A stretch of DNA of 6,732 bases from an uncultured Flavihumibacter sp. (lineage in GTDB: Bacteria > Bacteroidota > Bacteroidia > Chitinophagales > Chitinophagaceae). Every line of letters starts with the position of its first letter. The first letter of the stretch is position 1. A program made the position numbers and the translations under genes. A model generated the notes under the pieces. That model was given only the letters and a program-made list of their open reading frames with translations. It was not told the DNA's origin and made no database searches. Where the stretch lies: NCBI GenBank assembly GCA_946481605.1, contig CAMLPA010000180.1, forward strand, positions 1 through 6,732, given 5' to 3'. Of this stretch, positions 1-6,732 are shown one piece after another.

Positions 1-74
1 ATGGGCGCTTTGTTCTTTTGCCGGGAAAAGGGGTGCCATACAAACCGGGCATCAGCTTCCAGAAGGTGTTCCAT
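1..74 (-). CDS. bioA: N-terminus of probable adenosylmethionine-8-amino-7-oxononanoate aminotransferase (partial)
   Basis: Reading the minus strand from an ATG at 74, the frame stays open to the window edge and gives 24 residues beginning MEHLLEADARFVWHPFSRQK. The run ADxRFVWHPF(S/T) followed by a short polar stretch and AP is the usual start of BioA-type class III aminotransferases, where it precedes the first beta strand. BioA is a cytoplasmic PLP enzyme that uses S-adenosylmethionine to aminate KAPA to DAPA in biotin synthesis. The catalytic lysine and PLP site would lie outside the window, so the call rests on this motif alone. The gene diverges from the sigma factor gene, with 83 bases between the two starts. 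Another class III aminotransferase is possible. No Shine-Dalgarno sequence is seen. Confidence 0.55.
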   Translation of the reverse strand, partial: MEHLLEADARFVWHPFSRQKNKAP

Positions 75-128
75 CCGGCAAAAATAGGGGAATGCAACAA
101 AAACAGACCGGTGCTGCAACGGTTTGGA

Positions 129-136
129 TACCTTTG
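129..136 (+). promoter_or_regulatory. Candidate Bacteroidota -7 element (TACCTTTG) for the sigma factor operon
   Basis: TACCTTTG is an exact match to the TAnnTTTG consensus used by the Bacteroidota housekeeping sigma factor. It would place transcription start near 143, about 15 bases before the ATG at 158. No TTG of a -33 element is seen at the usual spacing, so the promoter may be weak, or read by an ECF factor, or the match may be chance. If real, it also excludes the in-frame ATG at 92 as the start. Confidence 0.35.
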
Positions 137-157
137 CGGTCAATAGCGGCAGAAATA

Positions 158-721
158 ATGAACGAGCACGCCAAAATGGTTAAAGAATGCCTGCAGGGAA
201 ACCCGGCGGCGCAGCGGCAGTTGTATGAAACTTTTGCCGGACCCATGCTGGGCGTGTGTTACCGTTATACCAAGTCAATGACCGACGCGGAAGACATATT
301 GCAGGAAGGATTTGTGAAAGTGTACCGCCACCTGGAGCAATACAAATCGGAAGGTGAACTCGGCGCCTGGATCCGCCGCATTATGGTGAATACCGCCCTC
401 AATTACCTGAAAAAAAGCAAAAAATACCAATACGATCTTTCCTACGAGGAATTGAACCTGCACCCCGTTTCGTACGACCATCCCACCGTTAAACTTCATG
501 CGAAGGAACTGGCGGAACTGGTACGGCAACTGCCTACGGGGTATCAAACCGTGTTCAACCTCCACGCCGTGGAAGGATATACGCATGTAGAGATCGGCGC
601 GATGCTGGGCATCAGTGAAACAACTTCACGTTCACAATATTCCCGGGCACGCGCGTTGCTCATTACATGGCTGGAAAAATATTCAATGGAATCTAAACCC
701 CGCTCGTATGCAGGAAAATGA
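158..721 (+). CDS. ECF-type RNA polymerase sigma factor (sigma-70 family)
   Basis: This 187-residue cytoplasmic protein has the standard two-domain ECF plan and would direct RNA polymerase to a specific promoter set. Sigma region 2 spans about residues 18-86, with DAEDILQEGFVKVY (43-56) for core binding and -10 recognition, then the GELGAWIRRI and NTALNYL helices. After a linker of about 30 residues, region 4 spans about 116-174, with LPTGYQTVFNLHAVEGYTH and a helix-turn-helix centred on EIGAMLGISETTSRSQYSRAR, which reads the -35/-33 element. The start at 158 is preferred over the in-frame ATG at 92. It gives normal ECF length, lies just after a -7 box, and avoids a 22-residue unrelated extension. 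No Shine-Dalgarno is visible, as usual in this phylum. The stop overlaps the next gene by 14 bases, implying translational coupling with a partner that may control its activity. The regulon cannot be told from sequence. Confidence 0.93.
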   Translation: MNEHAKMVKECLQGNPAAQRQLYETFAGPMLGVCYRYTKSMTDAEDILQEGFVKVYRHLEQYKSEGELGAWIRRIMVNTALNYLKKSKKYQYDLSYEELNLHPVSYDHPTVKLHAKELAELVRQLPTGYQTVFNLHAVEGYTHVEIGAMLGISETTSRSQYSRARALLITWLEKYSMESKPRSYAGK

Positions 722-2234
722 ATTTGAGCAACAGGTGCGGCATCAGCTGGAGCAACTTCAGTTCAAACCTTCCGATGAAGTTTGGCTGAAAGTGGAACAG
801 GAAATCCGTTCCCGGAAGAGAAGAAGGATCATGTTCTGGATACCCGCTGCCGCAGCCATGCTGGCGCTGAGTTTCGGCGCCTGGTGGTTCATTGGGAAAG
901 AAGATGGCGCCGGACAGCAAGCCGGTATCGCTGAAACGCAGGTAGAACAGCATATCCAGCCAAAGACTGGTACAGAGAAAGGCAATACTGTGAAGGTAAC
1001 TGATGAAGCATCCGCTGCAACAAATGATCTGGCCGTTGTTCCGGAGGAGAAAAGTGTTGCAGCATCTGAAGGTGTTAGTGCCGAGGATAAAGGCTCTTCA
1101 GGAAAAACGGATGTTCCTTCAGCCGGAAAAAAGAAGCAACGGCTTTATCCTGAAAATTCACCCGGTAACGCGCTCGCGGCAGGGAGGAAAGATGCGGATA
1201 AAAAGGCTTCTTCCATTAAGGAACTGCTGGAAAATAAAATACCCAATAGCGCCATTGTTTACAATAGACCCGCTGATGGGAACGCCGGAAAACAGGTTCA
1301 AGCTATATCCGGGATTACAGGAACCGAAATCGCTTCATTGCAACATGCGAAAATTAATGCCGATGAGTTGATTGTTACACATAAAAACATTTCAGCGCCA
1401 TTGATCATAAATGGGGCCACACCAACACAAATATTTAAGACTACGCTCCAGGGGAGATTGGTTTCACTTGTATTGCCTTATTCAAAACAAACAAAGTGGA
1501 CCTACGGCATTACCGCCTCCGGCGGAGCTTCCTGGCCCGTGTACAACGGTGCAGCCGCAGAAAAGAACTTAGTTGCTGATAACACATTCGCCGGAAGCGT
1601 TGGACTGGCACCCATTATGCGGCCCACGCTTGTTGCCCCTATGGCGCCAATTGGCGTACGTCCCGCTGCTGAACCCGGTGCCGCATTCAGCTTTACCGCA
1701 GGTATATACGGGGGGCGTGAATGGAAAGGCAAATACGGCGTAAAACTGGGTGCACAATACACACAGTTGAATACCGAATACAAAGTGGGCGACTATGTAA
1801 GTTATGCCGGACAGGTGAACCTGGCCGGCGTGAACGCTCCACTCAGAAGCTACTACCAGAACGGTACCGCATATAATTATACCAGCAATTACCATTTCCT
1901 GGAACTCCCGGTAGAAGGCTCTTATACACTTAATTCCCGGTCTCGTATGCCCGTGTCCGTTATAGCGGGAGGAACGTTGAGCTACCTGATGAAAACGGAC
2001 GGACTCCATTATGATAAATTAAACGGCATTTATTACGAAGACATCAGTCTCTATAATCGCACACAGGTTTCCCTGCAAACAGGGGTTTCCGTTAAACTAT
2101 TGGAACGCGGTAAGCAGAGCCTTAACGCCGGACCGGTATTCAGGTACAGCCTTACGCCGAACAGGGATAAAGAAATGTTCCAGCAGGAGCATTTAACCTA
2201 TCTCGGTTTGCGTGTTGCTTTCGGTTTGCGTTGA
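708..2234 (+). CDS. Membrane-anchored protein with C-terminal outer-membrane beta-barrel; putative sigma factor partner
   Basis: The protein has 508 residues in three parts. Residues 1-40 form a charged, probably helical head (FEQQVRHQLEQLQFKPSDEVWLKVEQEI pattern) ending in RKRRR. Residues 41-61 (828-890) are a hydrophobic membrane segment, IMFWIPAAAAMLALSFGAWW, with no clear signal peptidase site. Residues 62-263 are a linker rich in Lys, Glu, Gly, Ser and Ala, probably disordered. Residues 264-508 (1497-2231) alternate like a beta-barrel of the PorT/OMP_b-brl_2 kind, with WTYGITASGG, AGIYGGREW, YHFLELPVEGSY and the closing YLGLRVAFGLR. The basic residues before the membrane segment place the N-terminus in the cytoplasm. 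The ATG at 708 lies inside the sigma gene; the frame is open further upstream, but those starts would overlap region 4 extensively. The role as anti-sigma factor or sensor is inferred from operon and topology. Alternatively the hydrophobic segment is an unusual signal sequence and the mature protein is a plain barrel. Confidence 0.85.
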   Translation: MQENEFEQQVRHQLEQLQFKPSDEVWLKVEQEIRSRKRRRIMFWIPAAAAMLALSFGAWWFIGKEDGAGQQAGIAETQVEQHIQPKTGTEKGNTVKVTDEASAATNDLAVVPEEKSVAASEGVSAEDKGSSGKTDVPSAGKKKQRLYPENSPGNALAAGRKDADKKASSIKELLENKIPNSAIVYNRPADGNAGKQVQAISGITGTEIASLQHAKINADELIVTHKNISAPLIINGATPTQIFKTTLQGRLVSLVLPYSKQTKWTYGITASGGASWPVYNGAAAEKNLVADNTFAGSVGLAPIMRPTLVAPMAPIGVRPAAEPGAAFSFTAGIYGGREWKGKYGVKLGAQYTQLNTEYKVGDYVSYAGQVNLAGVNAPLRSYYQNGTAYNYTSNYHFLELPVEGSYTLNSRSRMPVSVIAGGTLSYLMKTDGLHYDKLNGIYYEDISLYNRTQVSLQTGVSVKLLERGKQSLNAGPVFRYSLTPNRDKEMFQQEHLTYLGLRVAFGLR

Positions 2235-3170
2235 TGAACCGGTAATAAACCGGAGGTTCCTTTGTATGCCCGCGTGTTTGCTTCTTTTCAGGGGGGAATG
2301 TTTGAATATCTTTTTGAACGCGTCTTCTGTGAGGTCAAGCCAGGCTTCCGTAGAGAACTTTGCGATCTCCGGAATGGGTTCAAATGCCGGTTCGGTGTGA
2401 GGAGTGGAAAATCTATTCCATGGACATACTTCCTGGCAGGTATCGCATCCGAACATCCAGTTCTCGAAGTTGCCCGCGTTGCCGGGGATGAGCTGGTCCT
2501 TCAATTCAATCGTGTAATAGGAAATACATTTGCTGCCATCTACGGTTTTGTCGGGGAGAATGGCTTCGGTAGGACATTCATCAATGCACCTGGTGCAGGT
2601 GCCGCAATAATCCTTCGCATAAGGATCATCGTAATCAAGTTCAAGGTCCGTAATCAGTGTGGCGATAAAAAAGTAAGACCCGCTTTGTTTGCTGATGATG
2701 TTGCCGTTCTTTCCGATCCAGCCCAGTCCTGAACGCAGCGCCCAGCTTCTTTCCAGCACCGGCGCGGAATCCACGAATCCTCTTCCCTGCACTTCTCCGA
2801 TATTATTCCGCATAAGGCCTAACAACTGGTTCAGTTGCGCCCTGATCACTTCGTGGTAATCGGCACCATAGGCGTAACGGGAAATTTTCGGTCCATCAGT
2901 TTCCTGGGGCTTTTCAGGATAATAATTTTTCAGCAGAGTAATCACGGATTTTGCGCCCGGAACAAGTTTCCGTGGATCGATTCTTAAATCGAAATGGTTC
3001 TCCATGTACTGCATTGTACCATGGAAGCCTTTGTGGAGCCACTGCTCAAGTCTTCGCGCATCTTCATCCAACATGGTAGCGCGTGCGATCCCGCAATAAC
3101 TAAAACCCAGTTCCCTAGCGTATTGTTTTACCAGTGCGGTATTGTGGCGGGTATTTGAATCAACGGGCAT
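2193..3170 (-). CDS. queG: Epoxyqueuosine reductase QueG (tRNA queuosine synthesis)
   Basis: QueG is a cytoplasmic, cobalamin-dependent iron-sulfur enzyme. It reduces epoxyqueuosine to queuosine at wobble position 34 of tRNAs for Asp, Asn, His and Tyr. The 325-residue product has the QueG N-terminal domain (RYAYGADYHEVIR at about 99-111), the conserved GFVDSAPVLERSWA with D134 as presumed catalytic acid, and GLGWIGKN (148-155). The two [4Fe-4S] clusters are served by CGTCTRCIDEC (C189, C192, C195, C199), C215, and CDTCQEVCP (C242, C245, C249). HSPLKRSKHAGIQRNL (291-306) is the usual end of the core domain. The HEAT-repeat extension of some proteobacterial QueG proteins is absent. A start at 3170 leaves 4 bases after the upstream hydrolase stop, whereas the in-frame ATG at 3221 would overlap that gene by 47 bases. 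The last 16 residues (Thr/Ser/Gln/Glu-rich) look added and are read from the opposing gene's 3' end. Confidence 0.96.
   Translation of the reverse strand: MPVDSNTRHNTALVKQYARELGFSYCGIARATMLDEDARRLEQWLHKGFHGTMQYMENHFDLRIDPRKLVPGAKSVITLLKNYYPEKPQETDGPKISRYAYGADYHEVIRAQLNQLLGLMRNNIGEVQGRGFVDSAPVLERSWALRSGLGWIGKNGNIISKQSGSYFFIATLITDLELDYDDPYAKDYCGTCTRCIDECPTEAILPDKTVDGSKCISYYTIELKDQLIPGNAGNFENWMFGCDTCQEVCPWNRFSTPHTEPAFEPIPEIAKFSTEAWLDLTEDAFKKIFKHSPLKRSKHAGIQRNLRFITGSSTQTESNTQTEIG
2203..2231. repeat. Short direct repeat, 11 bases twice, at the convergent gene ends
   Basis: TCGGTTTGCGT occurs at 2203-2213 and again at 2221-2231, exactly 18 bases apart. The offset is a multiple of three, so both genes repeat residues. 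The barrel protein ends GLRVAFGLR, and QueG carries TQTE twice in its tail. It looks like a small local duplication in the overlap, although the LR-VAF-LR pattern is also common at barrel ends. Confidence 0.6.
2236..2259 (+). terminator. Possible hairpin terminator after the barrel gene
   Basis: CCGGT (2239-2243) and ACCGG (2249-2253) can pair around a 5-base loop AATAA. Flanking GAA (2236-2238) and TTC (2257-2259) can extend the stem past an AGG bulge. An alternative pairing is GAACC with GGTTC. The hairpin begins two bases after the barrel gene's stop codon. The following bases, CTTTGT, form only a weak T-tract. It lies inside queG on the other strand, so its termination role is uncertain. 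Confidence 0.35.
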
Positions 3171-3174
3171 GTTG

Positions 3175-4209
3175 TTAAAGACTGCTTTCCACCGCGGCAC
3201 GCAGTTGTTCAAAGAAATCACGTTTCTGTTCCATCAGTCCGCCGCCTTTTGCGATGAGTATACACGCGTATTTTTTTTCACGGTTTATCCAGGGCCAGGT
3301 GCCGGTAAAGGAAGGGCAACTTACGATGGTGCCATTGCCCGCGTTGTCGCGTTCATGCACGAAACAGCCGAATCCATAAGCAAAATCGCGCATGGCCGCG
3401 GGAATATACACGATCTTCGCATCGCCGAGTTGTGATTTCAGCATCTCGTCAACAGATTCCTTGCTGAGTACTTGTTTGTCTTCGAATTTGCCTTCGTTCA
3501 TCAGCATAGAGAGGAAATTGATGTAATCCTGCGGTGAAGATTTTGCCCCCTCCGCCGGATCTATAGCACCGCCGGTATCATTATTAAAGTTGGTGCCACG
3601 CATTTTGAGCGGACGGGTGATCTTTTCCTGTACCAGGCGATCAAAACCTTTTTTGGTGACTACTTCGGCAATCCTTGCTGCGATGCTGATACCAATATCG
3701 CCGTAATGAAAGGCTTCACCTGGTTTCTGGAGAATCTCCCTTGCAGCGAAAGCGTTTACTGCCGCTTCAAGGTTTTCGTACTTTTTCTTCTTCAGCAAGC
3801 CAAGCCCCAATGTACCTTCTGTACCAGTTGTATTGTTCAGGCAATGGCGAACCGTAATATAATTCTTGAGGTATTTGCTGAATATGGGAAGGTACTGTGC
3901 TATGGGCGCATCCAGATCAATCTTACCTTCTTCCACCAGTTTCATAATAACGGCGGCGCTGATCCATCTTCCCGCGGCATCAATAGGTACCTGCGTTTTG
4001 GGCGTGTATTCACCGATCGCTTTCTGGTGCACCACCTTCCCATCTTTCCATACCATCAGCACGGCATTGTTGCCCAGGGCTTTCTTGTTTTTATCAAGCA
4101 GTGCATCTGCTTCATCGAAACCGGATTGCGCTTCCACAAACTGAAATAATAGCATGAAAACCGCTGTGGTACTGAATAAACGGCAGATGGAACGAAAGAT
4201 TGCTGACAT
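3175..4209 (-). CDS. Secreted beta-lactamase/serine hydrolase-family protein, apparently lacking the SxxK catalytic pair
   Basis: The 344-residue product starts with a signal peptide (about residues 1-27: hydrophobic FSTTAVFMLLFQF, then VEA|Q), so it is exported, probably to the periplasm. The rest has the class C beta-lactamase/penicillin-binding fold (PF00144 type): IMKLVEEGKIDLDAPIAQYLP (88-108), ITVRHCLNNTTGT (118-130), the FHYGDIG tyrosine motif (Y169), and PSFTGTWPWINREKKY (299-314) at the third-motif strand. Just before the second helix, relatives carry S-x-S-K-W, with Ser as nucleophile and Lys as base. Here the residues are D-A-A-G-R-W (77-82), so Ser is replaced by Ala78 and Lys by Arg81. 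No other SxxK lies nearby. The start at 4209 puts the signal peptide at the N-terminus; an in-frame ATG at 4245 would add 12 polar residues. The gene ends 4 bases before queG and is probably co-transcribed with it. No substrate can be assigned. Confidence 0.88.
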   Translation of the reverse strand: MSAIFRSICRLFSTTAVFMLLFQFVEAQSGFDEADALLDKNKKALGNNAVLMVWKDGKVVHQKAIGEYTPKTQVPIDAAGRWISAAVIMKLVEEGKIDLDAPIAQYLPIFSKYLKNYITVRHCLNNTTGTEGTLGLGLLKKKKYENLEAAVNAFAAREILQKPGEAFHYGDIGISIAARIAEVVTKKGFDRLVQEKITRPLKMRGTNFNNDTGGAIDPAEGAKSSPQDYINFLSMLMNEGKFEDKQVLSKESVDEMLKSQLGDAKIVYIPAAMRDFAYGFGCFVHERDNAGNGTIVSCPSFTGTWPWINREKKYACILIAKGGGLMEQKRDFFEQLRAAVESSL

Positions 4210-4303
4210 AAATTCGCCTGTTTTGCTTTGGATTGGAAATTGCAAATGAAGTTAAAGTTATAAAATGGTTTGAGCCATTGGAAAAACAACTTAACAAAAA
4301 AAT
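4210..4303. promoter_or_regulatory. Divergent intergenic region between the hydrolase-queG pair and clpB
   Basis: These 94 AT-rich bases must hold promoters for both directions. On the plus side, the stretch before the clpB ATG (GAAAAACAACTTAACAAAAAAAT) is an A-rich leader without a Shine-Dalgarno, typical of Bacteroidota start sites. TATAAAAT at 4259-4266 is suggestive of a -10. On the minus side, TAACTTTA is one base from TAnnTTTG. No CIRCE element or properly spaced -33/-7 pair was found, so the heat-shock control expected for clpB cannot be read here. Confidence 0.45.
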
Positions 4304-6732
4304 ATGAACCTCAACAATTTTACCATCAAGGCACAGGAAATACTCCAGAAAGCGCAGCAACTCGCGTTTGGGTACGGCAATGTGAACATTGAAACCGACC
4401 ACTTGTTGCTGGCTTTGCTGAAAGAAGAGGATTCGCCTGTTGAATACTTATTGAAGAAGAACAACGTGAACACCACGTTTGTTGCCACTAAACTGGAAGA
4501 AGCCGTTAACAAATTACCGAAAGCATCCGGCACAGATCCCGCGCAGAATATTAGTCGGGATGCGAATAATGTGTTGTTGCGCGCAGGTACCGTACTGAAA
4601 ACTTTTGGTGATGAATTCGTGAGCCCGGAGCATATCCTGCTCGCGGTGGTACAAGGCAACGACAATACTTCCAAATTGCTGAAAGATGCTGGCCTTACAG
4701 AGAAAGGACTTATTGCCGCCATCAAAGACCTCAAAAAAGGAGATACGGTACAGTCGGCCACCCAAACCACCCAATTTAACGCACTCAATAAATACGCGCG
4801 TAACCTCAACGAGATGGCGCGCCAGGGCAAACTGGACCCCGTGATCGGTAGGGATGAAGAAATCCGCAGAACATTGCATATCCTTTCCCGCAGGTCAAAG
4901 AACAACCCGATACTGGTAGGTGAACCCGGTGTGGGTAAAACCGCTATCGCGGAAGGACTTGCTATGCGTATCGTGAACGGTGATGTGCCGGAGAACCTGA
5001 AATCTAAAATAATCTTCGCGCTGGATATGGGGCAACTCATTGCAGGCGCTAAATATAAAGGTGAGTTTGAAGAGCGGTTGAAAGGAGTGGTGAAGGAAGT
5101 AAGTACCAGTGAAGGAGAGATCATTCTTTTCATTGATGAAATTCATACCCTGGTAGGTGCAGGTGGAGGAGATGGCGCTATGGACGCTGCCAATATCCTG
5201 AAACCCGCGCTTGCCCGGGGTGAATTGAGGGCCATAGGCGCCACTACATTGAATGAGTACCAGAAGTATTTCGAGAAAGATAAGGCGCTGGAACGCCGTT
5301 TCCAGAAAGTGATGATTGAAGAGCCCGGTGTGGAAGACGCCATCTCTATTCTGCGCGGCATCAAGGATAAATATGAAACGCACCACCATGTGCGCATCAA
5401 AGACGAAGCCATCATCGCCGCGGTAGAACTTTCACACCGTTACATCACCGATCGTTTTCTTCCCGACAAGGCGATCGATCTGATTGATGAAAGCGCTGCG
5501 AAACTTCGCCTCGAAATGAATTCAATGCCGGAAGAGCTGGATAAACTCGAAAGGCAGATTCGTCAACTCGAGATTGAAAGAGAGGCCATCAAGCGGGAAA
5601 ATGATGAAGATAAACTGAAGGAACTCGCCGTAGAGATCGGTAACCTTTCCGTTGAACGGGACACGCTGAAAGCCAAATGGCAGCAAGAAAAAGAATTGGT
5701 GGAGAAAGTACAGAATGGAAAAGCGGAGATCGAGCAATTAAAACTTGCCGCGGAAAAAGCGGAGCGGGAAGGCGATTATGGAAAAGTGGCTGAAATCCGT
5801 TACGGAAAAATCAAAGAGAAAGAAAAAGATATTGAGGAAACCGCGAAGGAACTCTCTGCGATCAGTGAAAATTCCCGCCTTATGAAAGAAGAAGTGGATG
5901 CGGAAGATATTGCTGAAAATGTGGCGAAAGCGACCGGAATTCCCGTTTCCAAAATGATGCAGAGCGAGCGCGAGAAACTTTTGCACCTGGAAGAAGAACT
6001 GCACAAAAGGGTAGTGGGGCAGGAAGAAGCGATCACTGCCGTGGCGGATGCGATCAGGAGAAGTCGTGCCGGATTACAGGATCCTCGCAAGCCGATTGGT
6101 TCATTCATTTTCCTCGGCACAACGGGTGTAGGTAAAACCGAACTGGCCAAGGCCCTGGCGGAATACCTCTTCGACGATGAGCAGATGATGACCCGCATCG
6201 ACATGAGTGAATACCAGGAAAAACATACCGTGAGCCGCCTCGTGGGCGCGCCTCCGGGATATGTGGGCTACGATGAAGGTGGTCAGTTAACTGAGGCTGT
6301 ACGCAGAAAACCTTACAGCGTCGTGCTGCTGGATGAAATCGAAAAAGCACACCCTGATGTTTGGAACGTATTGCTCCAGGTGCTGGATGATGGTCGCTTA
6401 ACAGACAACAAAGGACGTGTGGTGAATTTCAGAAACACGATCATCATCATGACCACGAACATGGGCAGCCATCTCATCCAGGAAGCATTTGAACACATCA
6501 CGGAAGAGAACCATGAAGAAGTGGTGGATAAAACGAAGAACGACGTGATGGCCCTGCTGAAGCAGACTGTTCGTCCGGAGTTCCTGAACCGTGTGGACGA
6601 GATCATTATGTTCCAGCCCTTGCTGAAGAAGCAGATCCGCGGCGTGATACGCATCCAGCTCAACCAGTTGCAGGACCTCGTGGCGCAGAGTGGTATCCAT
6701 CTTTCATTCAGTGATTACCTGGTGGATTTTCT
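4304..6732 (+). CDS. clpB: ATP-dependent protein disaggregase ClpB (3' end beyond window)
   Basis: ClpB is a hexameric cytoplasmic AAA+ chaperone that works with DnaK/DnaJ/GrpE to pull polypeptides out of aggregates. The window holds 809 codons, about 55-60 short of the usual 860-870. Domains in order: Clp N-domain (about 1-145); AAA-1 with Walker A GEPGVGKT (206-213), pore-loop tyrosine Y251 in [11 protein letters not shown], Walker B ILFIDE (274-279) and arginines 331-332 in LERRF; the coiled-coil M-domain (about 405-530), which marks ClpB rather than ClpA; then AAA-2 with Walker A GTTGVGKT (605-612), pore loop GYVGYDEGG, Walker B VVLLDE (673-678) and arginine finger R763 in [16 protein letters not shown] in place of GPTGVGKT appears to be usual in this phylum. 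The frame is intact throughout. The start at 4304 is fixed by [12 protein letters not shown], the standard N-terminus, after an A-rich leader. Confidence 0.98.
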   Translation, partial: MNLNNFTIKAQEILQKAQQLAFGYGNVNIETDHLLLALLKEEDSPVEYLLKKNNVNTTFVATKLEEAVNKLPKASGTDPAQNISRDANNVLLRAGTVLKTFGDEFVSPEHILLAVVQGNDNTSKLLKDAGLTEKGLIAAIKDLKKGDTVQSATQTTQFNALNKYARNLNEMARQGKLDPVIGRDEEIRRTLHILSRRSKNNPILVGEPGVGKTAIAEGLAMRIVNGDVPENLKSKIIFALDMGQLIAGAKYKGEFEERLKGVVKEVSTSEGEIILFIDEIHTLVGAGGGDGAMDAANILKPALARGELRAIGATTLNEYQKYFEKDKALERRFQKVMIEEPGVEDAISILRGIKDKYETHHHVRIKDEAIIAAVELSHRYITDRFLPDKAIDLIDESAAKLRLEMNSMPEELDKLERQIRQLEIEREAIKRENDEDKLKELAVEIGNLSVERDTLKAKWQQEKELVEKVQNGKAEIEQLKLAAEKAEREGDYGKVAEIRYGKIKEKEKDIEETAKELSAISENSRLMKEEVDAEDIAENVAKATGIPVSKMMQSEREKLLHLEEELHKRVVGQEEAITAVADAIRRSRAGLQDPRKPIGSFIFLGTTGVGKTELAKALAEYLFDDEQMMTRIDMSEYQEKHTVSRLVGAPPGYVGYDEGGQLTEAVRRKPYSVVLLDEIEKAHPDVWNVLLQVLDDGRLTDNKGRVVNFRNTIIIMTTNMGSHLIQEAFEHITEENHEEVVDKTKNDVMALLKQTVRPEFLNRVDEIIMFQPLLKKQIRGVIRIQLNQLQDLVAQSGIHLSFSDYLVDF

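Noticed and set aside
79..86. TATTTTTG on the minus strand as a -7 element for bioA
   Set aside because: It lies only 4 bases before the ATG, which would make the transcript almost leaderless, and no TTG is at the right distance. Probably chance.
3..146. Open plus-strand frame that could be the 3' end of an upstream gene
   Set aside because: It is only 47 codons with no recognisable motif. The opposite strand gives a BioA-like N-terminus over the same DNA, which explains it better.
92..157. Upstream in-frame ATG giving a 209-residue sigma factor
   Set aside because: The extra 22 residues match no sigma region, the extension would cover the TACCTTTG element, and 187 residues is normal for an ECF factor.
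1569..2009. 146-residue minus-strand frame within the barrel gene
   Set aside because: It has no recognisable domain and lies wholly under the barrel domain; it is a shadow frame.
605..2234. Longer start at 615 for the barrel protein
   Set aside because: It would place 31 residues inside the sigma region 4 coding sequence. The ATG at 708 begins the charged head typical of this protein type.
2262..2732. 156-residue plus-strand frame opposite queG
   Set aside because: It covers the QueG iron-sulfur region, which is clearly coding on the minus strand; no domain is seen in this frame.
3171..3221. Longer QueG start at 3221
   Set aside because: It would overlap the hydrolase by 47 bases and add 17 residues not typical of QueG; 3170 fits the operon spacing.
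4264..4279. Inverted repeat AATGG/CCATT upstream of clpB as an operator (CIRCE-like)
   Set aside because: Only 5 base pairs with a 6-base loop, and no resemblance to the CIRCE consensus; expected by chance in AT-rich DNA.
4291..5133. 280-residue open frame antisense to clpB
   Set aside because: It is a Ser/Leu-rich shadow of clpB codons with no motif. clpB on the plus strand is unambiguous here.

Overview
The window looks like ordinary chromosomal DNA from a member of the Bacteroidota, most likely Chitinophagaceae or a close relative. This is inferred from an ECF sigma factor paired with a PorT-type outer-membrane-barrel protein, A-rich leaders without Shine-Dalgarno sequences, a TAnnTTTG-type -7 element, and a ClpB with a GTTGVGKT second Walker A. 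The taxon call is an inference and was not tested by any search. There are six protein genes, no RNA genes, no mobile elements and no CRISPR. Coding density is very high, and no gap without a gene exceeds about 100 bases.

Layout: (1) Positions 74-1, minus strand: the first 24 codons of a gene whose VWHPF motif suggests BioA (biotin synthesis), running off the left edge. (2) Positions 158-721 and 708-2234, plus strand: an ECF sigma factor overlapping by 14 bases a 508-residue protein. That protein has a short basic cytoplasmic-type head, one membrane segment, a disordered linker of about 200 residues and a C-terminal outer-membrane beta-barrel. (3) Positions 4209-3175 and 3170-2193, minus strand: a secreted beta-lactamase-fold 'serine hydrolase' followed 4 bases later by queG (epoxyqueuosine reductase). 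The 3' end of queG overlaps the 3' end of the barrel gene by 42 bases. (4) From 4304, plus strand: clpB, the protein disaggregase, cut by the right edge after 809 codons.

The sigma factor and its overlapping partner form the only clear functional unit. The partner's architecture suggests a tether from cytoplasm to outer membrane that could act as an anti-sigma or signalling protein. The queG and hydrolase genes are probably co-transcribed, but no functional link is visible. The second notable point is that the hydrolase appears to lack both the nucleophilic Ser and the Lys of the family's SxxK motif, so it may be a pseudoenzyme. BioA, QueG and ClpB are housekeeping functions.
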